NCBI RefSeq assembly: GCF_000203915.1
Contig: NC_008391.1
Span: 310,001 to 374,000, forward strand
Direction: 5' to 3'
Source: Burkholderia ambifaria AMMD
Lineage (GTDB): Bacteria; Pseudomonadota; Gammaproteobacteria; Burkholderiales; Burkholderiaceae
DNA: 64,000 nucleotides
The position numbers and the translations under genes are program-made. The notes beneath the pieces are model-generated. The model ran no database searches and had not been told where the DNA came from. It saw only the letters and a program-made list of their open reading frames with translations. This document shows positions 25,732 through 35,941 of the stretch, one piece after another; the first letter of the stretch is position 1; the number at the start of each line of letters is the position of its first letter.

Positions 25732-26748
25732 ATGCGACTCGCCATCCGACACATCTCGCGTTATAAGTTCGACGATCAAGCCACCCACGCGCTGCAACGG
25801 CTGCGGCTGCGCCCGCAATCGGGGCCCGGGCAGACGGTGCGCGCGTGGCAGGTCACGATCGACGGCGTCGAGCCGACGCTGTCCTATGCGGACGGCTTCG
25901 GCAACCGGATCGATCTCGTGCGCCACGACCCCGGCGCGAAGAACGAGATCGTCGTGGTCGCGGCCGGCGTCGTCGAGACGCAGGACCGCGCGGGCATTCT
26001 CGGCAACTCCGAGGGCTATGCGCCGCCGTGGATTTTCGAGCGCGAGACCGCGCTCACGAAGGCCGGCGACACCGTGCGCGAGCTCGCGCACGCGCTGCCG
26101 ATCGAGCCGCACAGCCTCGATGCGCTGCACTGGCTGATGACGGAAGTGCACGATCGCATCGCGTACGCGCCGACCCTGGCCGACGCGCCGGTCGACGCCG
26201 AAACCGCGCTGCAAAACGGCGAGGGCACGAGCCGCGACCATGCGCATGCGTTCATCGCGGCCGCGCGCGTGCTGAAGATTCCCGCGCGCTATATCTCGGG
26301 CTACGTGCTCGCCGACAGCGCGATGCAGCGCATCGCCGACGCGAAGCAGAGCGTCGCCGACGAAGACGAGGAGGAAGCGCTTGCGCTGCAGAGCGGCGAG
26401 GGCATGGAGCAGGCGCTCGGCGCGTCGCATGCCGCACAGTCGCAGTCGCAGTCGCAATCCCAGTCGCAATCGCAATCGCAGTCGCAGGGACTGCAGCAGC
26501 CGGCGCTCGGCGCGCAGCCGCGGGCCGCCGCGCTGATGCAGCAGCCGGCAGGGCACGCGTGGGCCGAGGCCTATGTCGAAGGGCTCGGCTGGGTCGGCTT
26601 CGATCCGTTCATGAACCGCTGCCCGGACGAGCGCTACGTGCGCATCGCGGTCGGCCTCGACCATCGCGACGCGCAGCCGGTGACAGGAGTCGGCGCGCGC
26701 GCCGTCGGCGTCGAGATAAGCGTCGTTCAGTCGCCGGAACTGGTCTGA
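25732..26748 (+). CDS. Transglutaminase-fold protein with Ser at the catalytic Cys position
   Basis: The 338-aa protein has the N-terminal beta domain common to bacterial transglutaminase-like proteins (RHISRYKFDDQATHALQRL) and a transglutaminase core. The expected nucleophile motif G-x-C-Q/R-D reads GTSRDHAHAF, with Ser167 (AGC codon 26230-26232) in place of Cys. The His and Asp positions remain (HAWAEAYVEGLGWVGFDP). A Gln-Ser repeat of 17 residues (236-252) sits between the two parts. It may be a non-thiol hydrolase, a binding or scaffold subunit, or inactive. It is the third gene of the ATP-grasp/alpha-E locus. Confidence 0.88.
   Translation: MRLAIRHISRYKFDDQATHALQRLRLRPQSGPGQTVRAWQVTIDGVEPTLSYADGFGNRIDLVRHDPGAKNEIVVVAAGVVETQDRAGILGNSEGYAPPWIFERETALTKAGDTVRELAHALPIEPHSLDALHWLMTEVHDRIAYAPTLADAPVDAETALQNGEGTSRDHAHAFIAAARVLKIPARYISGYVLADSAMQRIADAKQSVADEDEEEALALQSGEGMEQALGASHAAQSQSQSQSQSQSQSQSQGLQQPALGAQPRAAALMQQPAGHAWAEAYVEGLGWVGFDPFMNRCPDERYVRIAVGLDHRDAQPVTGVGARAVGVEISVVQSPELV
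26437..26487 (+). repeat. CAGTCG hexanucleotide repeat inside the transglutaminase-like gene
   Basis: Seventeen codons alternate Gln (CAG/CAA) and Ser (TCG, one TCC), forming about 8.5 units of a 6-bp repeat. Because the unit is 6 bp, expansion or contraction keeps the frame. Confidence 0.9.
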
Positions 26749-26841
26749 CGCGCCCCTTCGCCGAATTCGCCGTGCCGTGCCGCCGCAGCGACGGCGACGC
26801 GGCGTGCGCGGCCGGCCCAACCCGAACCGAGCGGCTCCCCC

Positions 26842-29800
26842 ATGCCCATCCACGTCGCGCTGCATCACACCACCCGCTACCGTTACGACCGGCCCGTCAA
26901 CCTCGGGCCGCAGATCGTGCGGCTGCGGCCCGTGCCGCACTGCCGGACGCCGATCATCGCGTATTCGATGACGGTCGAGCCCGCCGAGCACTTCATCAAC
27001 TGGCAGCAGGACCCGTTTTCGAACTATCTCGCGCGGCTCGTGTTTCCGGAACGCACCGAGCACTTCGAGATCACCATCGATCTCGTCGCCGAAATGTCGG
27101 TGTACAACCCGTTCGACTTCTTTCTCGAAGCGAGCGCGGAGCAATACCCGTTCAGCTATGACGATGCACTGAAGACCGAACTCGCGCCGTACCTCGCGTG
27201 CGATCCGGCGACGAGCGAGGCACCGCGGTTCCGCGCGTATCTCGACAGCGTCGACCGCACGCCGGCCGGCACCACGAACTTCCTCGTCGCGCTGAACCAG
27301 CAGCTGCAGCGCGACATCGGCTATCTCGTGCGCCTGGAGCCGGGCGTGCAGACGCCCGAGCAGACGCTCGAGCTCGCGTCCGGGTCGTGCCGCGACAGCG
27401 CATGGCTGCTCGTGCAGCTGTGCCGGCATCTCGGCATCGCCGCGCGCTTCGCGTCCGGCTACCTGATCCAGCTCACGCCCGACGTGAAGGCGCTCGACGG
27501 CCCGAGCGGCACGTCGGTCGACTTCACCGATCTGCACGCCTGGTGCGAGGTCTATCTGCCGGGCGCCGGCTGGATCGGCTTCGATCCGACGTCGGGCCTG
27601 CTCGCCGGCGAAGGGCATATTCCGCTCGCCTGCACGCCGCAGCCGACCAGCGCCGCACCGGTCGAAGGGCTGATCGACGAATGCGAGGTGTCGTTCGAGC
27701 ACGAGATGGCGGTGACGCGCGTGTACGAATCGCCGCGCGTGACGAAGCCGTACACCGAGTCGCAATGGGAGGCCGTGCGCACGCTCGGCACGCAGGTCGA
27801 CGGCGCGCTGACGGCCGGCGACGTGCGGCTGACGCAAGGCGGCGAGCCGACCTTCGTGTCGGTCGACGATCGCGATGGCGCCGAGTGGAACACCGATGCG
27901 CTCGGCCCGACTAAGCGCGGCTACGCAACCGAACTCGTGCAGCGGCTGCGCGCCGAATACGGCGAAGGCGGCTTCCTGCATTTCGGGCAGGGCAAGTGGT
28001 ATCCGGGCGAGCAACTGCCGCGCTGGGCGCTGTCGATCTTCTGGCGGGCCGACCGTCAGCCCGTGTGGCAGGATCCGTCGCTGTTCGCCGACGAGCGCGA
28101 GCCGTCCGCGCTGACGACCGACGACGCGAAGCGCTTCATCGACGCGCTGGCCGCGCGCCTCGGCCTGACCGACGAATTCGTGCAGCCCGGCTACGAGGAT
28201 GTCTGGTACTACCTGTGGCGCGAGCGCCGGCTGCCCGTCAACGTCGATCCGTTCGATTCGCGGCTCGACGACGAGCTTGAACGCGCGCGGCTGCGCAAGG
28301 TGTTCGACCAGAAGCTCGACAGCGTGGTCGGCTACGTGCTGCCGCTCAAGTGTGCGGATGATGAGCCGGGCCGCGATCGGGCGGGCCGCGAACGGTCGGG
28401 TCTCGATGGTCCGCGCTGGCAGACGGGCCCGTGGTTCTTCCGCGACGAGCGGATGTATCTCGTGCCCGGCGATTCGCCGATGGGCTATCGGCTGCCGCTC
28501 GATTCGCTGCCGTGGGTCACCGGCGCCGATTATCCGTACCTGGTCGAACGCGATCCGTTCGCGCCGCGCGCCGCGCTGCCGGAGGCCGCCGCGTTCCGTG
28601 CGCGTCACGTGAGCACGGCCGACGCGCCGCGCTATCTCGCCGGCGCGCATCGCGAAGCGCCCACGCAAACGGTCATGCAGTGGCGCGGCGACGGCACCGA
28701 CGCAGCCGGACGGCACGCGCCCGGCCAGCAGGACCCGCAGCGCCGCCCCGAGCGCTTCGAATCGGCCGGGTGGATCACGCGTAGCGCGCTGTGCGCCGAA
28801 GTGCGCAAAGGCATCCTGTACGTGTTCATGCCGCCGCTCGCCGCGCTCGAGGATTATCTCGACCTGCTCGCGGCGATCGAGCTGACCGCGCACGCAATCG
28901 GCGTGAAGCTCGTGCTCGAAGGCTATCCGCCGCCGCGCGATGCGCGGCTCAAGCTGCTGCAGGTCACGCCCGATCCCGGCGTGATCGAGGTGAACATCCA
29001 TCCGGCCCGGAGCTTCGACGAACTCGTCGAGCAGACCGAATTCCTGTACGACGCCGCGTGGCAGTCGCGCCTGTCCAGCGAGAAGTTCATGGTCGACGGC
29101 CGGCACGTCGGCACGGGCGGCGGCAACCACTTCGTGCTCGGCGGCGCGACGCCGGCCGACAGCCCGTTCCTGCGCCGCCCGGACCTGCTCGCGAGCCTGA
29201 TCGCTTACTGGCACAACCATCCGTCGCTGTCGTACCTGTTCTCGGGGTTGTTCATCGGCCCGACGAGCCAGGCGCCGCGCGTCGACGAGGCGCGCAACGA
29301 CCAGCTCTACGAGCTCGACATCGCGTTCGCGGAAATCCAGCGCAACAAGCTGCTGTACGGGCAGGACATGCCGCCGTGGCTCGTCGACCGCGTGCTGCGC
29401 AACCTGCTGATCGACGTGACCGGCAACACGCACCGCAGCGAGTTCTGCATCGACAAGCTGTATTCGCCCGATTCGTCGACCGGCCGGCTCGGCCTGCTCG
29501 AACTGCGCGCGTTCGAGATGCCGCCGCATGCGCGGATGAGCATCGTGCAGCAACTGCTGCTGCGCGCGCTGGTCGCGCGTTTCTGGGCCGCGCCGTACAC
29601 GACGCCGCTCACGCGCTGGGGCACCGCGCTGCACGATCGCTTCATGTTGCCCGCGTTCCTGAAAATGGATTTCGACGACGTGCTGGCCGAGCTGCGCGAC
29701 GCCGGCTTCGGGTTCGATCCGGCGTGGTTCGCGCCGCACTTCGAGTTCCGCTTCCCGCTGTTCGGCCAGATCGCGGTGAACGGGATGGAACTGTCGCTGC

Positions 29801-30291
29801 GCGGCGCGCTGGAGCCGTGGCACGTGATGGGCGAGGAGGGCGCGCCCGGCGGCACGGTGCGCTACGTCGATTCGTCGGTCGAACGGCTCGAAGTGCGCGT
29901 GACGGGGCTGAACGACAACCGGCACGTCGTGACCGTCAACGGCCGCCCGCTGCCGCTGCAGCCGACCGGCACCGTCGGCGAATATGTCGCGGGCGTGCGC
30001 TACAAGGCGTGGGCGCCGCCGTCGGCGCTGCATCCGACCATCGGCGTGCACGCGCCGCTCACGTTCGACATCGTCGACACGTGGCTGCAGCGCTCGCTCG
30101 GCGGCTGCCGGTATCACGTCACGCATCCGGGCGGGCGCAACTATGCGACGTTCCCGGTCAATGCGTACGAGGCCGAAAGCCGCCGGCTCACGCGTTTCGT
30201 CGAGATGGGACACACGCCGGGACGGATGACGGCATCGGCCGCCGCGCCGAGCCGCGAATTCCCGTTCACGCTCGACCTGCGGCGGCCCTGA
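26842..30291 (+). CDS. Large transglutaminase/DUF2126 protein
   Basis: The 1149-aa protein has an N-terminal transglutaminase region. It contains HTTRYRYDRPVNLGPQIVRL, catalytic Cys183 in GSCRDSAW, His232 in DLHAWCEVY and Asp248 in GFDP. From about residue 320 a DUF2126 region of about 800 residues follows (TQGGEPTFVSVDDRDGAEWN, GGGNHFVLGGATPADSPFLRR). The DUF2126 part is related to a glutamine-synthetase-like/COOH-NH2 ligase fold in published family analyses. It would modify or cleave peptide bonds in the same pathway as the neighbouring ATP-grasp proteins. The gene starts 93 nt after the preceding transglutaminase-like gene; the ATG at 26842 is the first in frame and matches the family N-terminus. 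Confidence 0.92.
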   Translation: MPIHVALHHTTRYRYDRPVNLGPQIVRLRPVPHCRTPIIAYSMTVEPAEHFINWQQDPFSNYLARLVFPERTEHFEITIDLVAEMSVYNPFDFFLEASAEQYPFSYDDALKTELAPYLACDPATSEAPRFRAYLDSVDRTPAGTTNFLVALNQQLQRDIGYLVRLEPGVQTPEQTLELASGSCRDSAWLLVQLCRHLGIAARFASGYLIQLTPDVKALDGPSGTSVDFTDLHAWCEVYLPGAGWIGFDPTSGLLAGEGHIPLACTPQPTSAAPVEGLIDECEVSFEHEMAVTRVYESPRVTKPYTESQWEAVRTLGTQVDGALTAGDVRLTQGGEPTFVSVDDRDGAEWNTDALGPTKRGYATELVQRLRAEYGEGGFLHFGQGKWYPGEQLPRWALSIFWRADRQPVWQDPSLFADEREPSALTTDDAKRFIDALAARLGLTDEFVQPGYEDVWYYLWRERRLPVNVDPFDSRLDDELERARLRKVFDQKLDSVVGYVLPLKCADDEPGRDRAGRERSGLDGPRWQTGPWFFRDERMYLVPGDSPMGYRLPLDSLPWVTGADYPYLVERDPFAPRAALPEAAAFRARHVSTADAPRYLAGAHREAPTQTVMQWRGDGTDAAGRHAPGQQDPQRRPERFESAGWITRSALCAEVRKGILYVFMPPLAALEDYLDLLAAIELTAHAIGVKLVLEGYPPPRDARLKLLQVTPDPGVIEVNIHPARSFDELVEQTEFLYDAAWQSRLSSEKFMVDGRHVGTGGGNHFVLGGATPADSPFLRRPDLLASLIAYWHNHPSLSYLFSGLFIGPTSQAPRVDEARNDQLYELDIAFAEIQRNKLLYGQDMPPWLVDRVLRNLLIDVTGNTHRSEFCIDKLYSPDSSTGRLGLLELRAFEMPPHARMSIVQQLLLRALVARFWAAPYTTPLTRWGTALHDRFMLPAFLKMDFDDVLAELRDAGFGFDPAWFAPHFEFRFPLFGQIAVNGMELSLRGALEPWHVMGEEGAPGGTVRYVDSSVERLEVRVTGLNDNRHVVTVNGRPLPLQPTGTVGEYVAGVRYKAWAPPSALHPTIGVHAPLTFDIVDTWLQRSLGGCRYHVTHPGGRNYATFPVNAYEAESRRLTRFVEMGHTPGRMTASAAAPSREFPFTLDLRRP

Positions 30292-30461
30292 GCGCCGGAT
30301 GAACGGACGGACGACGATGCGCGGTTCGCGACCTCCCGGCGCGCCGGCCGGAGTGCTAGGATGCGGGCAGGCCGCGGCTGCCCGCCGCGTCCGCCGTGCC
30401 CGGCCGCCGCTGCGGCGGCGCGCGGGCACGGCCGCACCCTGACGACGGAACGATACCGACC

Positions 30462-33110
30462 GTGCCGCTCATTCACCCCGACAATCTCGCCGACGCCGAC
30501 GCGATGCCCACGCTTTTCGATACCGGCGCGCAGCCGGACGCCGCGGAACTGGCCGCCGCGCTTGCGGCGCCGGCCGCGGCCGGCCGCTACGACGAACTGC
30601 GCGGCAGCGCCGCCGGCCTCACCGCGCCGCTGCTTGCCCCCGCATGGCGCAGCTTCTTCACGTCGATCGGCAGCGACGGCGTGGCCGACCTCGACCGCCG
30701 CGCCGACGCGCTGCAGCGACGCATGCGCGAGAACGGCCTGTTCTACCAGCTCCACGAGCAACGCGCGGGCGACGGCGCGGCCGGCCCGTGGTCGCTCGAC
30801 CTGCTGCCGCTGATCGTCACGCCCGAGGACTGGGTCGCGATCGAGCGCGGCGTGCTGCAGCGCGTGCGGCTGCTGAACGCGACCATGGCCGACCTGTACG
30901 GTCCGCAGACGATCCTGGAGCGCGGGCTGCTGCCGCCCGCGCTCGTCACCGGCCACCCGGGCTACCTGCGCGCGATGCGCGGCGCGCGGGTGCCGGGCGA
31001 CACATGGCTGCACATCGTTGCGTTCGATCTCGCGCGCGGCCCCGACGGGCAATGGCGGATCGTCGCGCAGCACACGCAGGGCCCGTCCGGGCTCGGTTAT
31101 CTGCTCGAAAACCGCCTGATCGTGTCACGGCTCTTTCCGCGCGGCTTTCGCGGGCTGCGCGTGCAGCGGCTCGCGTCCGCGTACCGGTCGCTGCTGCAGA
31201 GCATGCAGACGCTCAGCCCGGCCAGCAAGAATTCGCGGATCGTGCTGCTGACGCCGGGGCCGCACAGCGCGACCTACTTCGAACATGCGTATCTCGCGCG
31301 CTATCTCGGTCTCACGCTCGTCGAGGGCGGCGACCTGACCGCGCGCGACAACCACGTGTTCCTGAAGACGCTGCGCGGGCTCGAGCCCGTGCACGGGATC
31401 CTGCGGCGCGTCGACGACGCGTGGCTCGATCCGCTCGAACTGCGGCCCGATTCGATGCTCGGCGTGCCGGGGCTGCTGCAGGCCGTGCGCGCGGGCAACG
31501 TGCTGCTCGCGAATGCGCCGGGTTCGGGCTTCCTCGAATCGCCGGGCATGCTCGGCTTCATGCCGCGCCTCGCGGAAGCGCTGCTCGGCGAAACGCTGAC
31601 GCTGCCCGCCGTGCATTCGTGGTGGTGCGGCGAGGCGGCCGCGTGCAACGACGCGCTGCCGCAGCTCGCGCGCGGCATCGTCAAACCGTCGTATCCGCCC
31701 GACGCACAGGACGGCGGCGGGTTCGATCCGGTGATCGGCGCGCGGCTCACGCCGGCGCAGCTGGCCGAGTGGCGTGCGCGGATTCTCGCGCGGCCCGAGC
31801 ATTACACGGTGCAGGCCGACCTGCCGCTGTCGCAGGCGCCGACCTGGCCGGGGCGCGACGCGCCTGAAGGTAACGGCGGCGCGCGCATCGTGCCGAAACC
31901 GCTGCTGCTGCGCGTGTTCGCGCTCGCCGACGGCGCGCAGCGCTGGCGGCTCCTGCCGGGCGGCCTGTCGCGGGTCGGCACGCGCGATACGCTGTTCAAC
32001 GCGCCGATGCCGCGCGGCGGCAGCACCGTCGATACGTGGGTGATGACCGAAGGCATCGTCGATTCGACGACGCTGCTGCAGACTCGTCTCGGCCCCGACG
32101 ATCTCGTCGAGCACCCGCGCGCGATCGCGAGCCGCGCGGCCGAGAACCTGTTCTGGCTCGGCCGCTACACCGAGCGCGCGACCAGCCTGATGCGTCTCGC
32201 GCGCGCCGCGCTGGAGCGGCTGCGCGGCGAGGACGACGTCGACAGCCCCGCGCATCTGGAGCTGATCGACACGCTGTGCCGCGACACCGGGCTGATCGCG
32301 TCCGACGCGCCGAACGCCGTCGATGCGCCGCGTGCGTTCCAGCACGCGCTCGCGACGTCGCTCACGCGCGGCGCGGACCGCACGTCCGGCATCGCGTCCT
32401 GCCTGTTCGGGATGCGCGGCGCCGCCGCCGCGATCCGCGAGCGGCTGTCGAGCGATCAGTGGCGGCTGATCGACGACGCGACGCAATTGTTCGCCGACAG
32501 CGCCGATCATCCGGAAGCCGAAGAACAGATCGGCAACGAGGCGCTGCAACTGCTGGAGCGGCTGGGGCTGCTGCTCGGCGCGATCACCGGCGCGCAGACC
32601 GACAACATGACGCGCGACGACGGCTGGCGGCTGCTGTCGATCGGCCGGCAGATCGAGCGGCTGGACTTCCTGTGCAGCGTGCTGAAGTTCGCGTTCGACG
32701 AGGGCGCCGTGCACCGGCAGGACGGCTTCGAGCTCGTGCTCGAACTGTTCGACAGCACGATCACGTTTCGCTCGCGGTTCCAGCGCGGCTTCGACGTCGC
32801 GCCGCTCCTGTCGCTCGTCGTGCTCGACACCGACAATCCGCGCTCGCTCGGCTGGGTCGTGCAGGCGCTGCGCGGCCGGCTGACGAAGGTCGAGCGCAGC
32901 GAAGGCTATGCGCTGTCCGAACTCGCCGAGACGATTCCGGACGTGCCCGCGTGGTCGCTGCACGAATTGTGCGAAACCGGCGACGACGGCCGGCACGACA
33001 AGCTGCTCGACGCGCTCGACACGACCGTGAAGGCGGTGTGGGAATTGTCGAACCGGATCGGCGAGCGCTATTTCAGTCATGTGCGCGACGCGGGCAGGAC
33101 GCTATGGTGA
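30462..33110 (+). CDS. Fused circularly permuted ATP-grasp and alpha-E protein
   Basis: The protein has about 882 aa. Residues about 60-530 are a second circularly permuted ATP-grasp (EDWVAIERGVLQRVRLLNA, GPSGLGYLLENR, GPHSATYFEHAYLARYLG). Residues from about 550 form an alpha-E domain (ASRAAENLFWLGRYTERA). It joins in one chain what genes 1 and 2 of the locus encode separately. The GTG at 30462 was chosen, with GGAA 11 nt upstream; ATG 30396 (longer) and ATG 30504 are alternatives. The next gene overlaps its end by 7 nt. Confidence 0.88.
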   Translation: MPLIHPDNLADADAMPTLFDTGAQPDAAELAAALAAPAAAGRYDELRGSAAGLTAPLLAPAWRSFFTSIGSDGVADLDRRADALQRRMRENGLFYQLHEQRAGDGAAGPWSLDLLPLIVTPEDWVAIERGVLQRVRLLNATMADLYGPQTILERGLLPPALVTGHPGYLRAMRGARVPGDTWLHIVAFDLARGPDGQWRIVAQHTQGPSGLGYLLENRLIVSRLFPRGFRGLRVQRLASAYRSLLQSMQTLSPASKNSRIVLLTPGPHSATYFEHAYLARYLGLTLVEGGDLTARDNHVFLKTLRGLEPVHGILRRVDDAWLDPLELRPDSMLGVPGLLQAVRAGNVLLANAPGSGFLESPGMLGFMPRLAEALLGETLTLPAVHSWWCGEAAACNDALPQLARGIVKPSYPPDAQDGGGFDPVIGARLTPAQLAEWRARILARPEHYTVQADLPLSQAPTWPGRDAPEGNGGARIVPKPLLLRVFALADGAQRWRLLPGGLSRVGTRDTLFNAPMPRGGSTVDTWVMTEGIVDSTTLLQTRLGPDDLVEHPRAIASRAAENLFWLGRYTERATSLMRLARAALERLRGEDDVDSPAHLELIDTLCRDTGLIASDAPNAVDAPRAFQHALATSLTRGADRTSGIASCLFGMRGAAAAIRERLSSDQWRLIDDATQLFADSADHPEAEEQIGNEALQLLERLGLLLGAITGAQTDNMTRDDGWRLLSIGRQIERLDFLCSVLKFAFDEGAVHRQDGFELVLELFDSTITFRSRFQRGFDVAPLLSLVVLDTDNPRSLGWVVQALRGRLTKVERSEGYALSELAETIPDVPAWSLHELCETGDDGRHDKLLDALDTTVKAVWELSNRIGERYFSHVRDAGRTLW

Positions 33111-34162
33111 CGACGAAACACGCGGCGAAGATGTCGCCCGCGCCGGGTTCCGGCAGCGCGAAGGACGCGCCGGCGACGACGCCTGCAACACCCGCCACGC
33201 CGACCACCGTCGCGCCCGGTCGCGTGCTGCGGGTGACGCACGACACCGAATACCGCTACGCGGCGCGCGTCGAATCCGCGCAGCACCAGGCGCGGCTGCA
33301 GCCGCTCGCGACGCCGCGCCAACAGGTGCAGTCGTTCGCGCTCGACATCGAGCCCGCCCCGGAGTCGGTCTGCACCGAGATCGACGCGTTCGGCAACGCG
33401 CGCGCGTCGTTCGCGCTGAACCAGCCTCACGATGCGCTGCTCGTGCGTAGCCGCAGCACGGTGCGCGTGAGCGCGCCCGTCTGGTCGCTGGGTGCGCGGG
33501 GCGCACCGCCGCCCGCGATCGCGAACCCCGACGCCGAGCATGCGATGGCGTGGGAAGCCGTGCGCGAGCGCTTGCAGTTTCGCGCGGGGCAGCCGTATGA
33601 CGCGGCGAGCGAGTTCGTGTTCGCGTCGCCGCATGTCGCGTGCGATCCGGAACTGGCCGCGTACGCGGCCGCGAGCTTCACGCCGGGGCGGCCGCTCGTG
33701 CAGGCCGCGTGGGACCTGATGCGGCGAGTTCACGCGGATTTCGCGTACACGCCGAACAGCACCGACATCACGACGACCGCGCTCGATGCGTTGCGATTGC
33801 GCAAGGGCGTGTGCCAGGATTTCGCGCATGTGATGATCGGCGCGCTGCGCTCGCTCGGGCTCGCCGCGCGCTACGTGAGCGGGTATCTGCTGACCCAGCC
33901 GCCGCCCGGGCAGCCGCGGCTGATCGGCGCGGATGCGTCGCATGCATGGATCGACGTGTACGACCCGGCATGGCCCGAAGATGGCGGCTGGCTGCAACTC
34001 GACCCCACCAACGACCGTGCGCCGGGTGACGACTACGTGATGCTGTCGATCGGCCGCGACTATGCGGACGTGACGCCGTTGCGCGGTGTGATTCGCGGCG
34101 GCGGCGCGGATCAGGAGCTGAAGGTCGGCGTGACGGTCGAGCCGCTCGACGAAGCTTCGTGA
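33104..34162 (+). CDS. Transglutaminase-like cysteine protease family protein
   Basis: The 352-aa protein has an intact catalytic set: Cys237 in KGVCQDFAHVM, then HAWIDVYD and LQLDPTND. An N-terminal beta domain (RVLRVTHDTEYRY) and an Ala/Pro/Thr-rich leader of about 35 residues precede it. ATG 33131 is a possible later start. It ends the six-gene locus and is the orthodox member of three transglutaminase-fold proteins here. In such clusters it is predicted to act as a peptidase or amidase on the ligated product. Its start overlaps the fusion gene by 7 nt, so the two are translationally coupled. Confidence 0.9.
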   Translation: MVTTKHAAKMSPAPGSGSAKDAPATTPATPATPTTVAPGRVLRVTHDTEYRYAARVESAQHQARLQPLATPRQQVQSFALDIEPAPESVCTEIDAFGNARASFALNQPHDALLVRSRSTVRVSAPVWSLGARGAPPPAIANPDAEHAMAWEAVRERLQFRAGQPYDAASEFVFASPHVACDPELAAYAAASFTPGRPLVQAAWDLMRRVHADFAYTPNSTDITTTALDALRLRKGVCQDFAHVMIGALRSLGLAARYVSGYLLTQPPPGQPRLIGADASHAWIDVYDPAWPEDGGWLQLDPTNDRAPGDDYVMLSIGRDYADVTPLRGVIRGGGADQELKVGVTVEPLDEAS

Positions 34163-34345
34163 GACGCGGCGATTGGCCTGATACACCGCTCGCCGGCCGT
34201 TTAAGTCGTCGTTAATACTGCCCGCCTAGCATGGTGGTGCCGGCGAACGGATCGGACCGGTCCGGCGCCGGCGGCACGCGCGGGTGCGTCGACGTCACGG
34301 CGCCGCGCCGTCGCGCGCAGCCATTCCCTTGCAACGGCGGCAGAC

Positions 34346-34618
34346 ATGATCAAGAACTTCGACTACCCGCTCGGCAACGAGACGATCGCGCTCTGCGCGA
34401 GCTTCGGTGCGGGCCCTGCGTTCCGCCGCGTGCTCGTGAGCCGCGCGGATTCGATGGAGACGCTGGTGGTGCTTGACGCGCGCGGGCTGTCCGGCCTGCT
34501 GAAGGTGGCGACCGAGGAGCCGGAAGGGTTGCTCGACGATGCGATCCGCAAGGTCGGGGACGAACAGCTCGTCGAGCGGGCGATCAGCGGCAAGGCGATC
34601 GTCGAAGCCGCGTTGTGA
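34346..34618 (+). CDS. Small conserved hypothetical protein
   Basis: The 90-aa soluble protein (MIKNFDYPLGNETIALCASF, then AGPAFRRVLVSRADSMETL) has no signal peptide, TM segment or recognised domain. Alternating hydrophobic and acidic residues and a C-terminal helix (EQLVERAISGKAIVEAAL) suggest a folded protein. A Shine-Dalgarno-like element is not obvious, but codon use is typical of the neighbours. It stands alone between the transglutaminase locus and a convergent aminopeptidase gene. Confidence 0.65.
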   Translation: MIKNFDYPLGNETIALCASFGAGPAFRRVLVSRADSMETLVVLDARGLSGLLKVATEEPEGLLDDAIRKVGDEQLVERAISGKAIVEAAL

Positions 34619-34623
34619 GCGGG

Positions 34624-34670
34624 GCGGCGCGGCGCGTGCAGGCCGGTCCTGATGCAGCGCGCCGCGCCGC
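34624..34670. terminator. Strong GC stem-loop between convergent genes
   Basis: A 17-nt arm at 34624-34640 pairs with 34653-34670 with a single bulge; the loop is 12 nt. It lies between the stops of the small hypothetical gene and pip and is followed by TTT. It is a likely bidirectional terminator without a long U-tract. Confidence 0.5.
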
Positions 34671-34685
34671 TTTGCGTGGAGTCGC

Positions 34686-35780
<1,095 letters not shown>

Positions 35781-35813
35781 TCATTCGGGCCGCTGCGCGG
35801 CGGCCCGCGCCCC

Positions 35814-35838
35814 GGAATTTTTGAAATAATTTCATTCC
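35814..35838. promoter_or_regulatory. Palindrome in the pip/acyltransferase divergent region
   Basis: A perfect TGAAAT-A-ATTTCA core (35822-35834) is flanked by GGAAT (35814-35818) and ATTCC (35834-35838). The 323-nt gap has no gene, and this AT-rich palindrome is its only clear element. It is a candidate operator or overlapping promoter; the protein that binds it is unknown. Confidence 0.45.
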
Positions 35839-35941
35839 GATATTTTTCAGACAAAATCGCGGCGGCATGTCAGCGCTGGCTCGGAATCGGGAATTGCGCG
35901 CCGGCCTGCCTTCCCTCCACCGTGCCAACGGAAGCCATCCG

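Noticed and set aside
26437..26487. CAGTCG repeat read as a CRISPR or non-coding repeat
   Set aside because: Units are 6 bp with no spacers and lie in frame inside a coding gene.
25708..30429. 1573-aa minus-strand open frame
   Set aside because: It is a shadow of the transglutaminase genes on the plus strand, with Arg/Ala/Glu-biased composition and no domain.
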